Source: Candidatus Zixiibacteriota bacterium (GTDB taxonomy: Bacteria; Zixibacteria; MSB-5A5; GN15; PGXB01). From it: 5,362 nucleotides of DNA. The translations under genes and the position numbers were made by a program. The notes under the pieces are model-generated. The model ran no database searches. It was not told the origin of the DNA and worked only from the letters and a program-made list of their open reading frames with translations. Below are positions 1 to 5,362 of the stretch, piece by piece (position 1 is the first letter of the stretch; every line of letters begins with the position of its first letter). The stretch covers positions 1 to 5,362 of the forward strand of contig DAOWOO010000119.1 of assembly GCA_030642025.1 (NCBI GenBank), read 5' to 3'.

Positions 1-445
1 CCCTGGTCTGCGCCAGCATAAATTTCTTAAAGGGTGCGATTCCCTTATCAAATGCCTCTTCCTTTGTGATCTGTTCATCCAGGTACGGCTTCAGACCGTT
101 ATTGTACGCCTGGTTGGCCACGGGACTGATAATGAAGAAAGTCAGTATCAGCGACAGCGACAAAATAAGCTGATTGGGCGGTAATTGCTGGGTGCCCATC
201 GCCTGGCGTAGAAAGCCCAGCACGATAGTCAGCCTGATAAACGATGTTACCATCAGAATTATCGACGGCGCCAGTGTCAGGACCGTCATTAACAGGACTA
301 TCTGAAGGGTAACCGACAGGTCGCCCGGATTTTCCGCCTCGGTAACCTCGACGGAGATTTTGGGAATACTCTGAGCCTGCCCGATTGAAGCGAAACAGGC
401 GGTGATGAGTATCAGATATACTGCGATAATAACCGCTTTTTTCAT
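1..445 (-). CDS. fliP: Flagellar type III export gate protein FliP (5' part, cut by the left window edge)
   Basis: FliP is a core subunit of the flagellar export gate in the inner membrane, where with FliQ and FliR it forms the channel for rod, hook and filament subunits. The first 148 codons are visible. Residues 1-25 look like a cleavable signal peptide (MKK, a hydrophobic stretch, then AQS), as is typical for FliP. A hydrophobic helix follows at about 45-66, with the family stretch SFIRLTIVLGFLRQAMGT at about 68-85, then PPNQ at 89-92 and a second helix ending in LTFFIISPV. The segment EEAFDKGIAPFKKFMLAQTR matches the conserved soluble region. About 100 residues should lie beyond the edge. 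The ATG at 445 is chosen because it yields the signal peptide and an in-frame TAG lies just upstream (449-451). Its Shine-Dalgarno is poorly placed: AGGA is 1 base from the start and CGGA about 11. Identification is certain; only completeness is unknown. Confidence 0.96.
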   Translation of the reverse strand, partial: MKKAVIIAVYLILITACFASIGQAQSIPKISVEVTEAENPGDLSVTLQIVLLMTVLTLAPSIILMVTSFIRLTIVLGFLRQAMGTQQLPPNQLILSLSLILTFFIISPVANQAYNNGLKPYLDEQITKEEAFDKGIAPFKKFMLAQTR

Positions 446-474
446 ATCCTATGAAATCCGTTAAATCCTATTTA

Positions 475-491
475 TTCGGCATCATGCCGAA
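475..491. repeat. Perfect 17-base palindrome in the fliO-fliP gap
   Basis: The plus strand reads TTCGGCATCATGCCGAA, two 8-base arms around one central base. As RNA it can fold into a 6-bp GC-rich stem with a 5-base loop. It sits 15 bases after the fliO stop and 29 bases before the fliP start, in the only intercistronic gap here longer than about 20 bases. No T-run follows it in the transcribed direction, so it does not look like a rho-independent terminator. It could be an mRNA-processing or stability hairpin, an operator half-site pair, or chance. The palindrome is seen directly; any function is inference. Confidence 0.5.
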
Positions 492-506
492 AGTACTATT
501 CAGTTG

Positions 507-1133
507 TCACGCCGTCTGCGGGCGTTTCGCATCACGAGCGGTATCCTTTAGCCTGACACCGGTCATATTCCATGCTTTAAGCTTCTCCCTGGCATCGCCG
601 AGTATATTTTTAAATCCCGGCGCCGGTTTGGCTTCATTGTATGCGGCCAGTACCTTGGCTGTCTCTTCCGAGTCAAGCTGTGCCAGCGGCTGAATATTGT
701 TATCGCTGACCCCGACCAGGATGGCCCGGTCGTGAAAGCGCACCAGCGATATTGATCTTTTCTGGGCGATGTACACCGTCTCCATAACATCGATCACACG
801 GCTTTTGCGATTACCCGAGAATCTCGGCCCCATCATCCTCTTCAATACATACAGGAAACCGTAAATGGCAACTACCACCACGACCAGGGCGGCCACCAGT
901 TTCAAAAGGAGAAATGTCATGGAACCGTTCTCCGGCAGTCCCGGCGGCGCTTTATCCATCCCCTTTTCGCCGTCATCGGTATGTTGCTCGGCGACCATCG
1001 CGGAAGATGCCCCCCGGCCGATATCGTTTTTTCGATCAGCGGAGACATTGCCGAATGACCCCAGTATCAGGGCTGCCGATACGAGCAAGAGAATAAACAG
1101 CCCGATCAGGAGATTTTTATTTTTCTTCCTCAC
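507..1133 (-). CDS. fliO: Flagellar biosynthesis protein FliO
   Basis: FliO is a membrane protein that assists assembly of the FliP ring in the export gate. The 208-residue product has an N-terminal hydrophobic segment at about 8-26 after a basic RKKNK start (signal peptide or anchor), a hydrophilic linker at 30-70, a strong transmembrane helix at about 72-97 and a cytoplasmic C-terminal domain. The segment at 112-147, containing VIDVMETVYIAQKRSISLVR and then ILVGVSDNNIQPL, is the typical FliO domain. The 170-208 tail is basic and poorly conserved in the family. The GTG start at 1133 overlaps the fliN stop in a GTGA and has AAGGA (1140-1144) 6 bases upstream, so translational coupling is likely. 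The position between fliN and fliP supports the call. FliO is often short with one membrane segment; the cleavable-type N-terminus is also known in longer members. Confidence 0.92.
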   Translation of the reverse strand: MRKKNKNLLIGLFILLLVSAALILGSFGNVSADRKNDIGRGASSAMVAEQHTDDGEKGMDKAPPGLPENGSMTFLLLKLVAALVVVVVAIYGFLYVLKRMMGPRFSGNRKSRVIDVMETVYIAQKRSISLVRFHDRAILVGVSDNNIQPLAQLDSEETAKVLAAYNEAKPAPGFKNILGDAREKLKAWNMTGVRLKDTARDAKRPQTA

Positions 1134-1837
1134 GCAAGTTCCTTCAGTCTTTCTTCCGGCGAGATCAATTGCGTGATACGCAGTCCGAAGCTTTCATCAA
1201 CGACAACCACCTCGCCGCGGGCGACGCGTTTCTGATTAACGAGAAGATCGACCGGTTCACCGACCAGCTTTTCCAGCTCGACCACCGAACCGGGACCCAT
1301 CGCCAGAATATCGGCAATGTTCATTTTCGTCCGCCCCAATTCAATTGACACCGGCAATTCGACGTCCATAAGAAGGTCAATATTCCTCGGTGAACCGGCC
1401 TCGGCTCCTGATGATAACTGCTGAAAATCTGCCCGACGGACAACCGGTTCATCGGCCGAGACCGATGAATCCCCTCCGGATCCCGAACCGGCCGGCTGGT
1501 TATTAATAGCATCCTCAATGGAGTCTTCTTCAGGTGGAACGGCCTCCACCCCGTCAATCGACTCCTGCCCCAGCAAAGCGGCCGCCATCGCTTTTTCCTC
1601 ATCGGACGCGTCGGAAAGATCGCCGAGTTCCTCAGCCTTTCCTACGGGCGCTTCATCAGAGGGAGTTTCCTCCTGCGGCGTTTCATCCGGGGAAGCATCA
1701 CCGGCTGCATCTTCAGCGGGCGCATCTCCAGGTATATCTTCGGGAGGACTTTCGGCGTCAACGCCGGGCTCTTCCGAAGCGGAACTCTCTTCGGGAGTTT
1801 CCTCCGATGGCGTATTAACTTCTTTTTCCTCGTCCAT
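1130..1837 (-). CDS. fliN: Flagellar motor switch protein FliN with a long acidic N-terminal extension
   Basis: FliN forms the lower C-ring with FliM and takes part in switching and in docking the export apparatus. The C-terminal SpoA domain is unmistakable at about 152-232: NIDLLMDVELPVSIELGRTK, then GSVVELEKLVGEPVDLLVN, GEVVVVDESFGLRIT and the SPEERL end. Upstream, ADFQQL (136-141) and DEEKAMAAALLGQ (79-91) resemble short motifs in the N-terminal part of ordinary FliN (E. coli has WAEALSEQ and VFQQF). Residues 1-70 are extra: 26 of residues 2-70 are Asp or Glu against two Lys, the rest mostly Pro, Ser, Ala, Thr and Gly, with recurrent EETP/DETP. This is probably disordered. At 235 residues it is well over the usual 110-150. 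No CheC domain is seen, so it is not a typical FliY. The ATG at 1837 lies 6 bases after the fliM stop with a weak AGG 5 bases upstream; no better internal start was evident. Confidence 0.94.
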   Translation of the reverse strand: MDEEKEVNTPSEETPEESSASEEPGVDAESPPEDIPGDAPAEDAAGDASPDETPQEETPSDEAPVGKAEELGDLSDASDEEKAMAAALLGQESIDGVEAVPPEEDSIEDAINNQPAGSGSGGDSSVSADEPVVRRADFQQLSSGAEAGSPRNIDLLMDVELPVSIELGRTKMNIADILAMGPGSVVELEKLVGEPVDLLVNQKRVARGEVVVVDESFGLRITQLISPEERLKELA

Positions 1838-1843
1838 CTGTAC

Positions 1844-2839
1844 CTACTCTTTCTCTATAACAGGATAGATTTCCTCAATCTGACAGGCTCGCCGTTTGCC
1901 GAACAGGCCGGGACGGCAGATGAATTTTTTTCGGCCGCCTACCATGAGATCGACCGAATTATGAATCTTTACATCGGTGGTTACGACATCACCGATTTCC
2001 AGACTTAGAAATTCCCGCATTCTGAGTTTTGATCGCGCCAGCACCAGGGCCAGCTCCATTCCGACTTTCTGAAGGTTCTCGCGGTTGTTCTCACGATTTT
2101 CCTTCAGGTTTTTCCGTTTGGTGGCATCAATCCAGTTCTGCGCCGAAAGTTTGGCCAGATGGGTCTCAAGCGAAACATACGGATAGCAGATGGTTAAAAG
2201 GCCGGTGGTACTGAAGAGTTTCAACTGCAGTGAAACGACGATTACCGTTTCCCCGGCCGGCACCACCTGGACGAACTGCGGGTTTGTTTCAAACGACCTT
2301 TGCTCGATACTGATTGGCACCATATTGGCCCATGATTTTTCCAGATCACGATAGACCTTATGGGCAATACGGCCGATCACCGATTTTTCAATACCGGTCA
2401 GCTCTCGTTCAATTTCGAGTACTTTTTCACCGCCACCGAACATCCGGTCAATAAACGAGAAAACCAAAGTCGGGCTGTAATCCATGACACAAAGGCCCTC
2501 GAGCGGTTTGGCCGAGAATGTGTACGTGCAGGATGGCGACACCAGCGACATGATATACTCCGAGTAGTTGATCTGATCAACCGAGACCAGATCGACATCA
2601 ACCATGGTCCGGAGTACGGCCGAAAGGGTTGAGCCGATATGCCCGGAAAAGTTATCATGCATATTCTCCAGTGTCCGGATCTGGTCCTTGGAAACCCGAT
2701 TGGGGTGCTTGAAGTCATATGTCACGACCGAGCGGGTATGCTCCGATTGGGCCGAACTTTCCTCTTCAGCCGCCGGCTCGCTTGATGATACCGTACTCAG
2801 CAGGGCATCAATTTCATCCTGTGTTAGTATCTTGGCCAA
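1844..2839 (-). CDS. fliM: Flagellar motor switch protein FliM
   Basis: FliM is the C-ring subunit that binds phosphorylated CheY and contacts FliG and FliN to set the direction of rotation. The 331-residue product has normal length and the full family layout. The N-terminal CheY-binding peptide is LTQDEIDALL (5-14), followed by an acidic flexible linker (20-38), the CheC-like middle domain (about 45-235) with YDFKHPNRVSKDQIR, INYSEYI and the glycine-rich MFGGGEK (133-139) at the FliG-contact region, and a C-terminal SpoA domain (about 255-328) with SLEIGDVVTTDVKI and GRPG-like CRPGLFG. The helical stretch before SpoA has an Asn/Arg/Glu repeat (NRENNREN, 248-255). It starts at TTG 2839, preceded by AGGAG (2849-2853) at 9 bases, because this gives the canonical MAKILTQDEIDALL start; the nearby ATG at 2846 is out of frame. 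The stop is TAG at 1844-1846. Presence of the CheY peptide implies chemotactic control. Confidence 0.97.
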   Translation of the reverse strand: MAKILTQDEIDALLSTVSSSEPAAEEESSAQSEHTRSVVTYDFKHPNRVSKDQIRTLENMHDNFSGHIGSTLSAVLRTMVDVDLVSVDQINYSEYIMSLVSPSCTYTFSAKPLEGLCVMDYSPTLVFSFIDRMFGGGEKVLEIERELTGIEKSVIGRIAHKVYRDLEKSWANMVPISIEQRSFETNPQFVQVVPAGETVIVVSLQLKLFSTTGLLTICYPYVSLETHLAKLSAQNWIDATKRKNLKENRENNRENLQKVGMELALVLARSKLRMREFLSLEIGDVVTTDVKIHNSVDLMVGGRKKFICRPGLFGKRRACQIEEIYPVIEKE

Positions 2840-2853
2840 AAATCATTACTCCT
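2839..2853 (-). promoter_or_regulatory. Ribosome binding site and TTG start of fliM
   Basis: On the minus strand AGGAG (2853-2849) is followed by a 9-base spacer and TTG (2839-2837). This decides the start: TTG puts the conserved FliM N-terminus directly at the first codon. A competing ATG at 2846-2844 lies only 2 bases from AGGAG, too close for good initiation, and would give a 10-codon peptide ending at TGA 2816-2814. Confidence 0.7.
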
Positions 2854-2859
2854 ATCAGC

Positions 2860-3386
2860 TTATTGCAGAATAAACTCGGTAAAGTACACGGCCGCCAGAT
2901 CATCCACCTTGAGCAGTTGTTCTGCCCGTTTTTTAATCTGATAGCGGGTAATTTCCTTCTGTTTGGGATCGGACAACTGATCAATCGTCTTGGCGCCGAG
3001 AATTGTAATCAGCGCATCACGAATCAAGTGTTCCCGCTGATTGAACTTTTCAACCGTTTCCGGCGAATAGACATCAAAGCCGACAAAAACCGGGTTCCGG
3101 CAGTTCCGGCCGGATTAACAATGATATCTTCTATCATAACCAGCTCGGTTGGTTTATCTTCTTCGACATGCCTGGCTTGTTTTTCTTCATGCTCGGCCGG
3201 TTCGGCGTCACCGGATGTATGAATAAACTGCATCCCCACGAAGAAGCCGGCGGCCAGCATGACGATCATAATCGCCACATAGATGATTACCGTCGGGAAT
3301 CCTTTCCTGGCGGCCGCCGAGGAGCTATTTTCACCTTTAATCGCGGCGGTTTCATCGGCATTGGGATTCGCATTTTCGGGCGACAT
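2860..3386 (-). CDS. fliL: Flagellar basal body-associated protein FliL, reading frame interrupted by an apparent frameshift
   Basis: FliL is a single-pass inner membrane protein whose periplasmic domain associates with the MotAB stator. The first part, 3386 to about 3084, encodes a hydrophilic cytoplasmic N-terminus, a transmembrane helix at about 32-54, an acidic linker and the start of the FliL domain (MIEDIIVNPAGTAGTRFL). The opening frame then goes off-family and stops with TGA at 3026-3024, giving only 120 residues. From GTC at 3084 one frame over, 74 codons run to TAA at 2862-2860 and contain the rest of the domain: VGFDVYSPETVEKF, LIRDALITILGAKTIDQLS and the typical end AAVYFTEFILQ. 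The joined protein is about 175 residues, normal for FliL. The start ATG has AAAGGAG (3394-3400) 7 bases upstream and follows flbD by 2 bases. Sequencing error, a real mutation or recoding cannot be separated from sequence alone. Confidence 0.9.
3082..3092 (-). other. Frame-switch point within fliL
   Basis: The minus strand reads CGG TTT TTG TC, with five T at 3089-3085. The opening frame reads Arg-Phe-Leu-Ser and then loses FliL similarity. A one-base backward shift after TTG gives Arg-Phe-Leu-Val-Gly-Phe-Asp-Val, which continues as FliL. The same repair follows from one missing base in or near the T-run, or from loss of one copy of a TCGG doublet (TTG TCG GTC GGC would become TTG TCG GC). 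GTTTTTG is not a canonical X-XXY-YYZ slippery heptamer, which argues against efficient programmed slippage. Confidence 0.75.
3094..3111. repeat. Two-copy 9-base tandem repeat in fliL beside the frame switch
   Basis: The plus strand reads GTTCCGGCA GTTCCGGCC, two copies differing at the last base. It encodes the repeated Ala-Gly-Thr pair in NPAGTAGTRFL. A short GC-rich tandem repeat directly beside a T5 run is a plausible place for replication slippage, which may explain the neighbouring frameshift, but a repeat this short can also arise by chance. Confidence 0.55.
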
Positions 3387-3388
3387 TG

Positions 3389-3616
3389 CTATTCTCCTTT
3401 ATCCATTGTCTGTTTTTCATTGGCTTTTATATCGATTCCAAGGGCCAGCCGCCGGTAGGCGGCCGCCCTGCGTATTATCTCATCGGGCGACTCCCTGACT
3501 ATGATCTTCTTGCCGTTGGTCAGGCTGATCACCGTATCAGGGTTGGCCTCGACAAATTCGATCAATTCGGCGTTGACGACTATTTTGTCACTATTCAGTT
3601 TCGTCACCTTAATCAT
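3389..3616 (-). CDS. flbD: Small flagellar protein FlbD (SwrD family)
   Basis: FlbD/SwrD is a short cytoplasmic protein encoded in flagellar operons of many non-enteric bacteria; in Bacillus subtilis SwrD raises flagellar motor power and is needed for swarming. The product has 75 residues. The family core is clear: MIKVTKLNSDKIVVNAELIE, then NPDTVISLTNGKKIIVRESPDEI and a helix RRAAAYRRLALG. The last 14 or so residues are charged and variable. The ATG at 3616 has GGTGA (3622-3626) 5 bases upstream and begins 14 bases after the flgE stop. The 3' end carries the AAAGGAG that serves fliL, and the two genes are 2 bases apart. In many operons motA and motB follow flbD; here fliL does. This is distinct from the Caulobacter transcription factor also named FlbD. 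Confidence 0.92.
   Translation of the reverse strand: MIKVTKLNSDKIVVNAELIEFVEANPDTVISLTNGKKIIVRESPDEIIRRAAAYRRLALGIDIKANEKQTMDKGE
3394..3400 (-). promoter_or_regulatory. Ribosome binding site of fliL inside the flbD 3' end
   Basis: AAAGGAG on the minus strand ends 7 bases before the fliL ATG (3386-3384). It is the strongest Shine-Dalgarno sequence in the window and lies within the last codons of flbD. It fixes the fliL start and shows the gene is set up for translation despite its downstream frame break. Confidence 0.75.
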
Positions 3617-3630
3617 CTAAATCACCATAC

Positions 3631-5361
3631 CTATCTCTTGAGGTTGACCAGCTCGTCCAGCATATTGTCAGAGGTGGTGATAATTCTGGCATTGGCCTGG
3701 AAGCCGCGCTGGGCGGTAATCATACCGGTAAACTCCTGTGCGATATCAACCGCCGACGATTCCAGCGCTCCCGATGAAATCTGGCCTGATATCGTCTCAC
3801 CGGCAATTCCCTCAATCGCCTCACCGGAGTTGGCCGAGGTCTGGTACAGTGACCGTCCCGCTTTCAGCAAACCGGAATGGTTGTTGAAATCGGCCAGGAT
3901 TATCTGAGCCAGTACACGGCTGACGCCGTTGGTGAATATACCGCTGATCGTTCCGGCTTTGTCTATCGAAATATTGTCGAGAATGCCCAGACCATATCCG
4001 TTCTGCTGTAATATCGAGGCGGTGTGCGGAGACGAGAATCCGGTCAGACCGTCAAACCCTCCCACCGTTCCGGCATCCACTGTAATAGACATCTCTTCGG
4101 CGCCATTATTGGGGTTGAATGTTATGGTATTGGCCGAACCGTCATAGTCAAACGACAGCAATGAACCGTCGCTGTAGAAAGAAACCGTCCCGGTTCCGCC
4201 GCTGCCGATAGTTTCATTACCGGTTGCCGATACTTCCCACCGCCAGCGATTATTATCCGCAGTGCGGATAAAATCCATTGTCAGCGTGTGCTTGCCGCCC
4301 TGTGAGTCGAAAACCGTAATTGACGTGGCATGTATCGTGTCAGCCGCATCGATATAACATTGTCCGGCGCTGAGTCCGCTCGATCCGGACGCTGACACTT
4401 CGATACCGCCGTCGCCGACTCCATCCACGCCGGTCGCCAGACCGGTGTTCTCATCGACAATTATGCCAAGTGTTTCCGGGGTAAAGGCGATACCTCCGGA
4501 TGAGGTAAATGCATCCACACAGTTGAATGTATGATCGGTCCCGTTATTGACCGAATATGTGGCTCCATCGGCAACGCCAAAAAGGACTCCGACGATATTG
4601 CCGTTAGTGGCCACCCCGCTGCCGTTCAAGGTTGCCAGCGCCTGTGATGTGACAATATTGTAATCACCGCCGGAACCGGCCTTGGTGCGGGTCAGTTTGA
4701 TATCGCCGCCTGAAAGTTCGGCATGGACACCACTGATAGAGTTAATGCCATTGATGACATCATTAACCGTCGAATTCAAGGTCAGTCCGGTTATTACCTG
4801 TACCCCGCTGCCGTCGATTGCAATACCGAACGGCTGGCTGGTCAAATCGTCAATGCCCAGCGATGACAGGGTTTCCGAACCGGATAACGTTGCTCCCGGA
4901 TTGCCGGTACCATCGTCGGCCACATTGGCAAATGTGAAATTGGACTGTGTAGCCTGGACACCGGTAATGGTCAGGTGGTGCGTACCTCCGGCTCCGTTCA
5001 AAGCCGTACCGCGAATAACATCAATGCCGGTGGTCCCGGCTCCCAGATTACCCAGCGTCGCCAGGGCGTCGGAAGCGGTGACATTAAGATTATTTCCCAG
5101 CATTATGCTGGTAGTCGAGCGGGCGGGATCCTGCTGTCCGAACGGCAGGGTGATATTCCCGACCGTCGAGGCTGAGGTAATCTGGCCGTTTTCATCGGCC
5201 ATCCGGCCCTGGACAAAAAGCCCCGTTGACGGATCCACCAACTGTGAGTTGGCATCGAAATTGAATGATCCGGCCCGCGTGTAATACTTGCCGGAACCAT
5301 CCGACAGGACAAAGAAACCTGATCCCTGAATGGCCAGGTCGGTTATCTGTCCGGTCAGCTC
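3631..5361 (-). CDS. flgE: Flagellar hook protein FlgE (3' part, cut by the right window edge)
   Basis: FlgE polymerises outside the cell into the hook, the universal joint between rod and filament. The frame is open to the right edge, leaving 576 residues with a complete C-terminus; roughly the first 70-90 are missing. Fragment residues 8-50 carry the rod/hook signature (DLAIQGSGFFVLSDG, YYTRAGSFNFDAN, LVDPSTGLFVQG). A Gly/Thr/Ser/Asn-rich middle (about 85-343) includes a segment at 194-236 (LTLNSTVNDVINGINSISGV onward) resembling the flagellin hook IN motif. The FlaE-type hook domain lies at about 344-432 (SITVFDSQGGKHTLTMDF, WRWEVSATG, FYSDGSLLSFDYDG). Then come GLGILDNISIDKAGTISGIF and the C-terminal basal-body/hook helix (SSAVDIAQEFTGMITAQRGF to the end). 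The expected total of about 650 far exceeds the 402 of E. coli FlgE. Two cysteines are present (281, 335). A TTG at 5241 is in frame but lies inside the conserved domain and is not the start. Confidence 0.95.
   Translation of the reverse strand, partial: ELTGQITDLAIQGSGFFVLSDGSGKYYTRAGSFNFDANSQLVDPSTGLFVQGRMADENGQITSASTVGNITLPFGQQDPARSTTSIMLGNNLNVTASDALATLGNLGAGTTGIDVIRGTALNGAGGTHHLTITGVQATQSNFTFANVADDGTGNPGATLSGSETLSSLGIDDLTSQPFGIAIDGSGVQVITGLTLNSTVNDVINGINSISGVHAELSGGDIKLTRTKAGSGGDYNIVTSQALATLNGSGVATNGNIVGVLFGVADGATYSVNNGTDHTFNCVDAFTSSGGIAFTPETLGIIVDENTGLATGVDGVGDGGIEVSASGSSGLSAGQCYIDAADTIHATSITVFDSQGGKHTLTMDFIRTADNNRWRWEVSATGNETIGSGGTGTVSFYSDGSLLSFDYDGSANTITFNPNNGAEEMSITVDAGTVGGFDGLTGFSSPHTASILQQNGYGLGILDNISIDKAGTISGIFTNGVSRVLAQIILADFNNHSGLLKAGRSLYQTSANSGEAIEGIAGETISGQISSGALESSAVDIAQEFTGMITAQRGFQANARIITTSDNMLDELVNLKR
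4654..4782 (-). other. Flagellin-hook IN-type motif inside FlgE
   Basis: This stretch encodes LTLNSTVNDVINGINSISGV, then HAELSGGDIKLTRTKAGSGGDYNI. The pattern (a dividing or advancing helix with IN, then GV-A-hydrophobic, a short turn, and a strand with basic residues before a Gly-rich turn) is that of the IN motif repeated in FlgK, FliD and many flagellins. In FlgE it marks an inserted, surface-exposed domain and is absent from short hook proteins such as that of E. coli. Assignment is by eye. Confidence 0.6.
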
Positions 5362-5362
5362 C

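Noticed and set aside
475..491. Rho-independent terminator between fliO and fliP
   Set aside because: The stem is short and the transcribed strand continues with TAAATAGG and no T-run; fliP continues the same operon directly after it.
1518..1868. Plus-strand Ser/Gly-rich open frame opposite fliN
   Set aside because: Its repetitive serine-rich product is the mirror of the acidic, proline-rich FliN N-terminus; it has no independent support.
2315..2330. Sigma-54-like motif on the plus strand (TGGCAC, 5 bases, TGGCC)
   Set aside because: The -12 element does not match TTGC, the site is antisense within fliM, and no plus-strand gene follows it.
3082..3092. Programmed -1 frameshifting as the leading explanation for fliL
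   Set aside because: GTTTTTG is not a standard slippery heptamer, and I saw no convincing upstream Shine-Dalgarno-like stimulator or strong downstream hairpin. Kept only as one alternative in the fliL finding.
2719..3222. Plus-strand open frame of 167 codons across fliM and fliL
   Set aside because: It is antisense to two conserved genes and crosses their junction. The opposite strand explains the whole stretch once the fliL frame break is taken into account.
4682..5284. Plus-strand open frame of 200 codons opposite flgE
   Set aside because: It lies wholly antisense to a strongly supported hook gene, has a low-complexity Pro/Ser/Val composition expected from the complement of Gly/Thr-rich codons, and lacks a recognisable family.

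Overview
The window is one tightly packed block of flagellar genes, all on the minus strand. In transcription order (right to left) it reads flgE (3' part), flbD, fliL, fliM, fliN, fliO, fliP (5' part). Both edges cut through genes: the hook protein FlgE lacks its N-terminus and the export-gate protein FliP lacks its C-terminus. No RNA gene, mobile element, CRISPR array or rho-independent terminator was seen, and no non-coding stretch exceeds about 61 bases.

The genes cover three parts of one machine. FlgE builds the extracellular hook. FliM and FliN form the cytoplasmic C-ring (switch). FliO and FliP belong to the membrane export gate that secretes hook and filament subunits. FliL sits next to the stator in the inner membrane, and FlbD is a small cytoplasmic protein linked to stator function and motility. 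Spacing is operon-like: gaps of 14 bases (flgE-flbD), 2 (flbD-fliL), about 20 (fliL-fliM) and 6 (fliM-fliN), a GTGA start/stop overlap (fliN-fliO), and 61 bases (fliO-fliP). Transcription must start to the right of the window and continue past its left end.

The order flgE-flbD-...-fliL-fliM-fliN-fliO-fliP is common in Firmicutes and several deep-branching bacterial phyla and is not the enterobacterial arrangement. With mid-range GC content, standard stop codons, mixed ATG/GTG/TTG starts and clear Shine-Dalgarno sites, I infer a free-living, motile, probably Gram-negative-type bacterium, possibly in an FCB-like candidate phylum. The phylum guess is weak. motA and motB, often found between flbD and fliL, are absent here.

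The clearest anomaly is in fliL. The frame opened at the good start codon at 3386 runs into a stop at 3024, but the missing C-terminal half of FliL is intact one frame over, with the switch at about 3084-3092. Other points are a long acidic, low-complexity N-terminal extension on FliN, a FlgE enlarged by a middle region with a flagellin-hook IN-type motif and two cysteines, a TTG start for fliM with an out-of-frame ATG beside it, and a perfect 17-base palindrome in the only sizeable gap (fliO-fliP). I found no evidence for an undescribed system; this is a recognisable flagellar operon with some local oddities.
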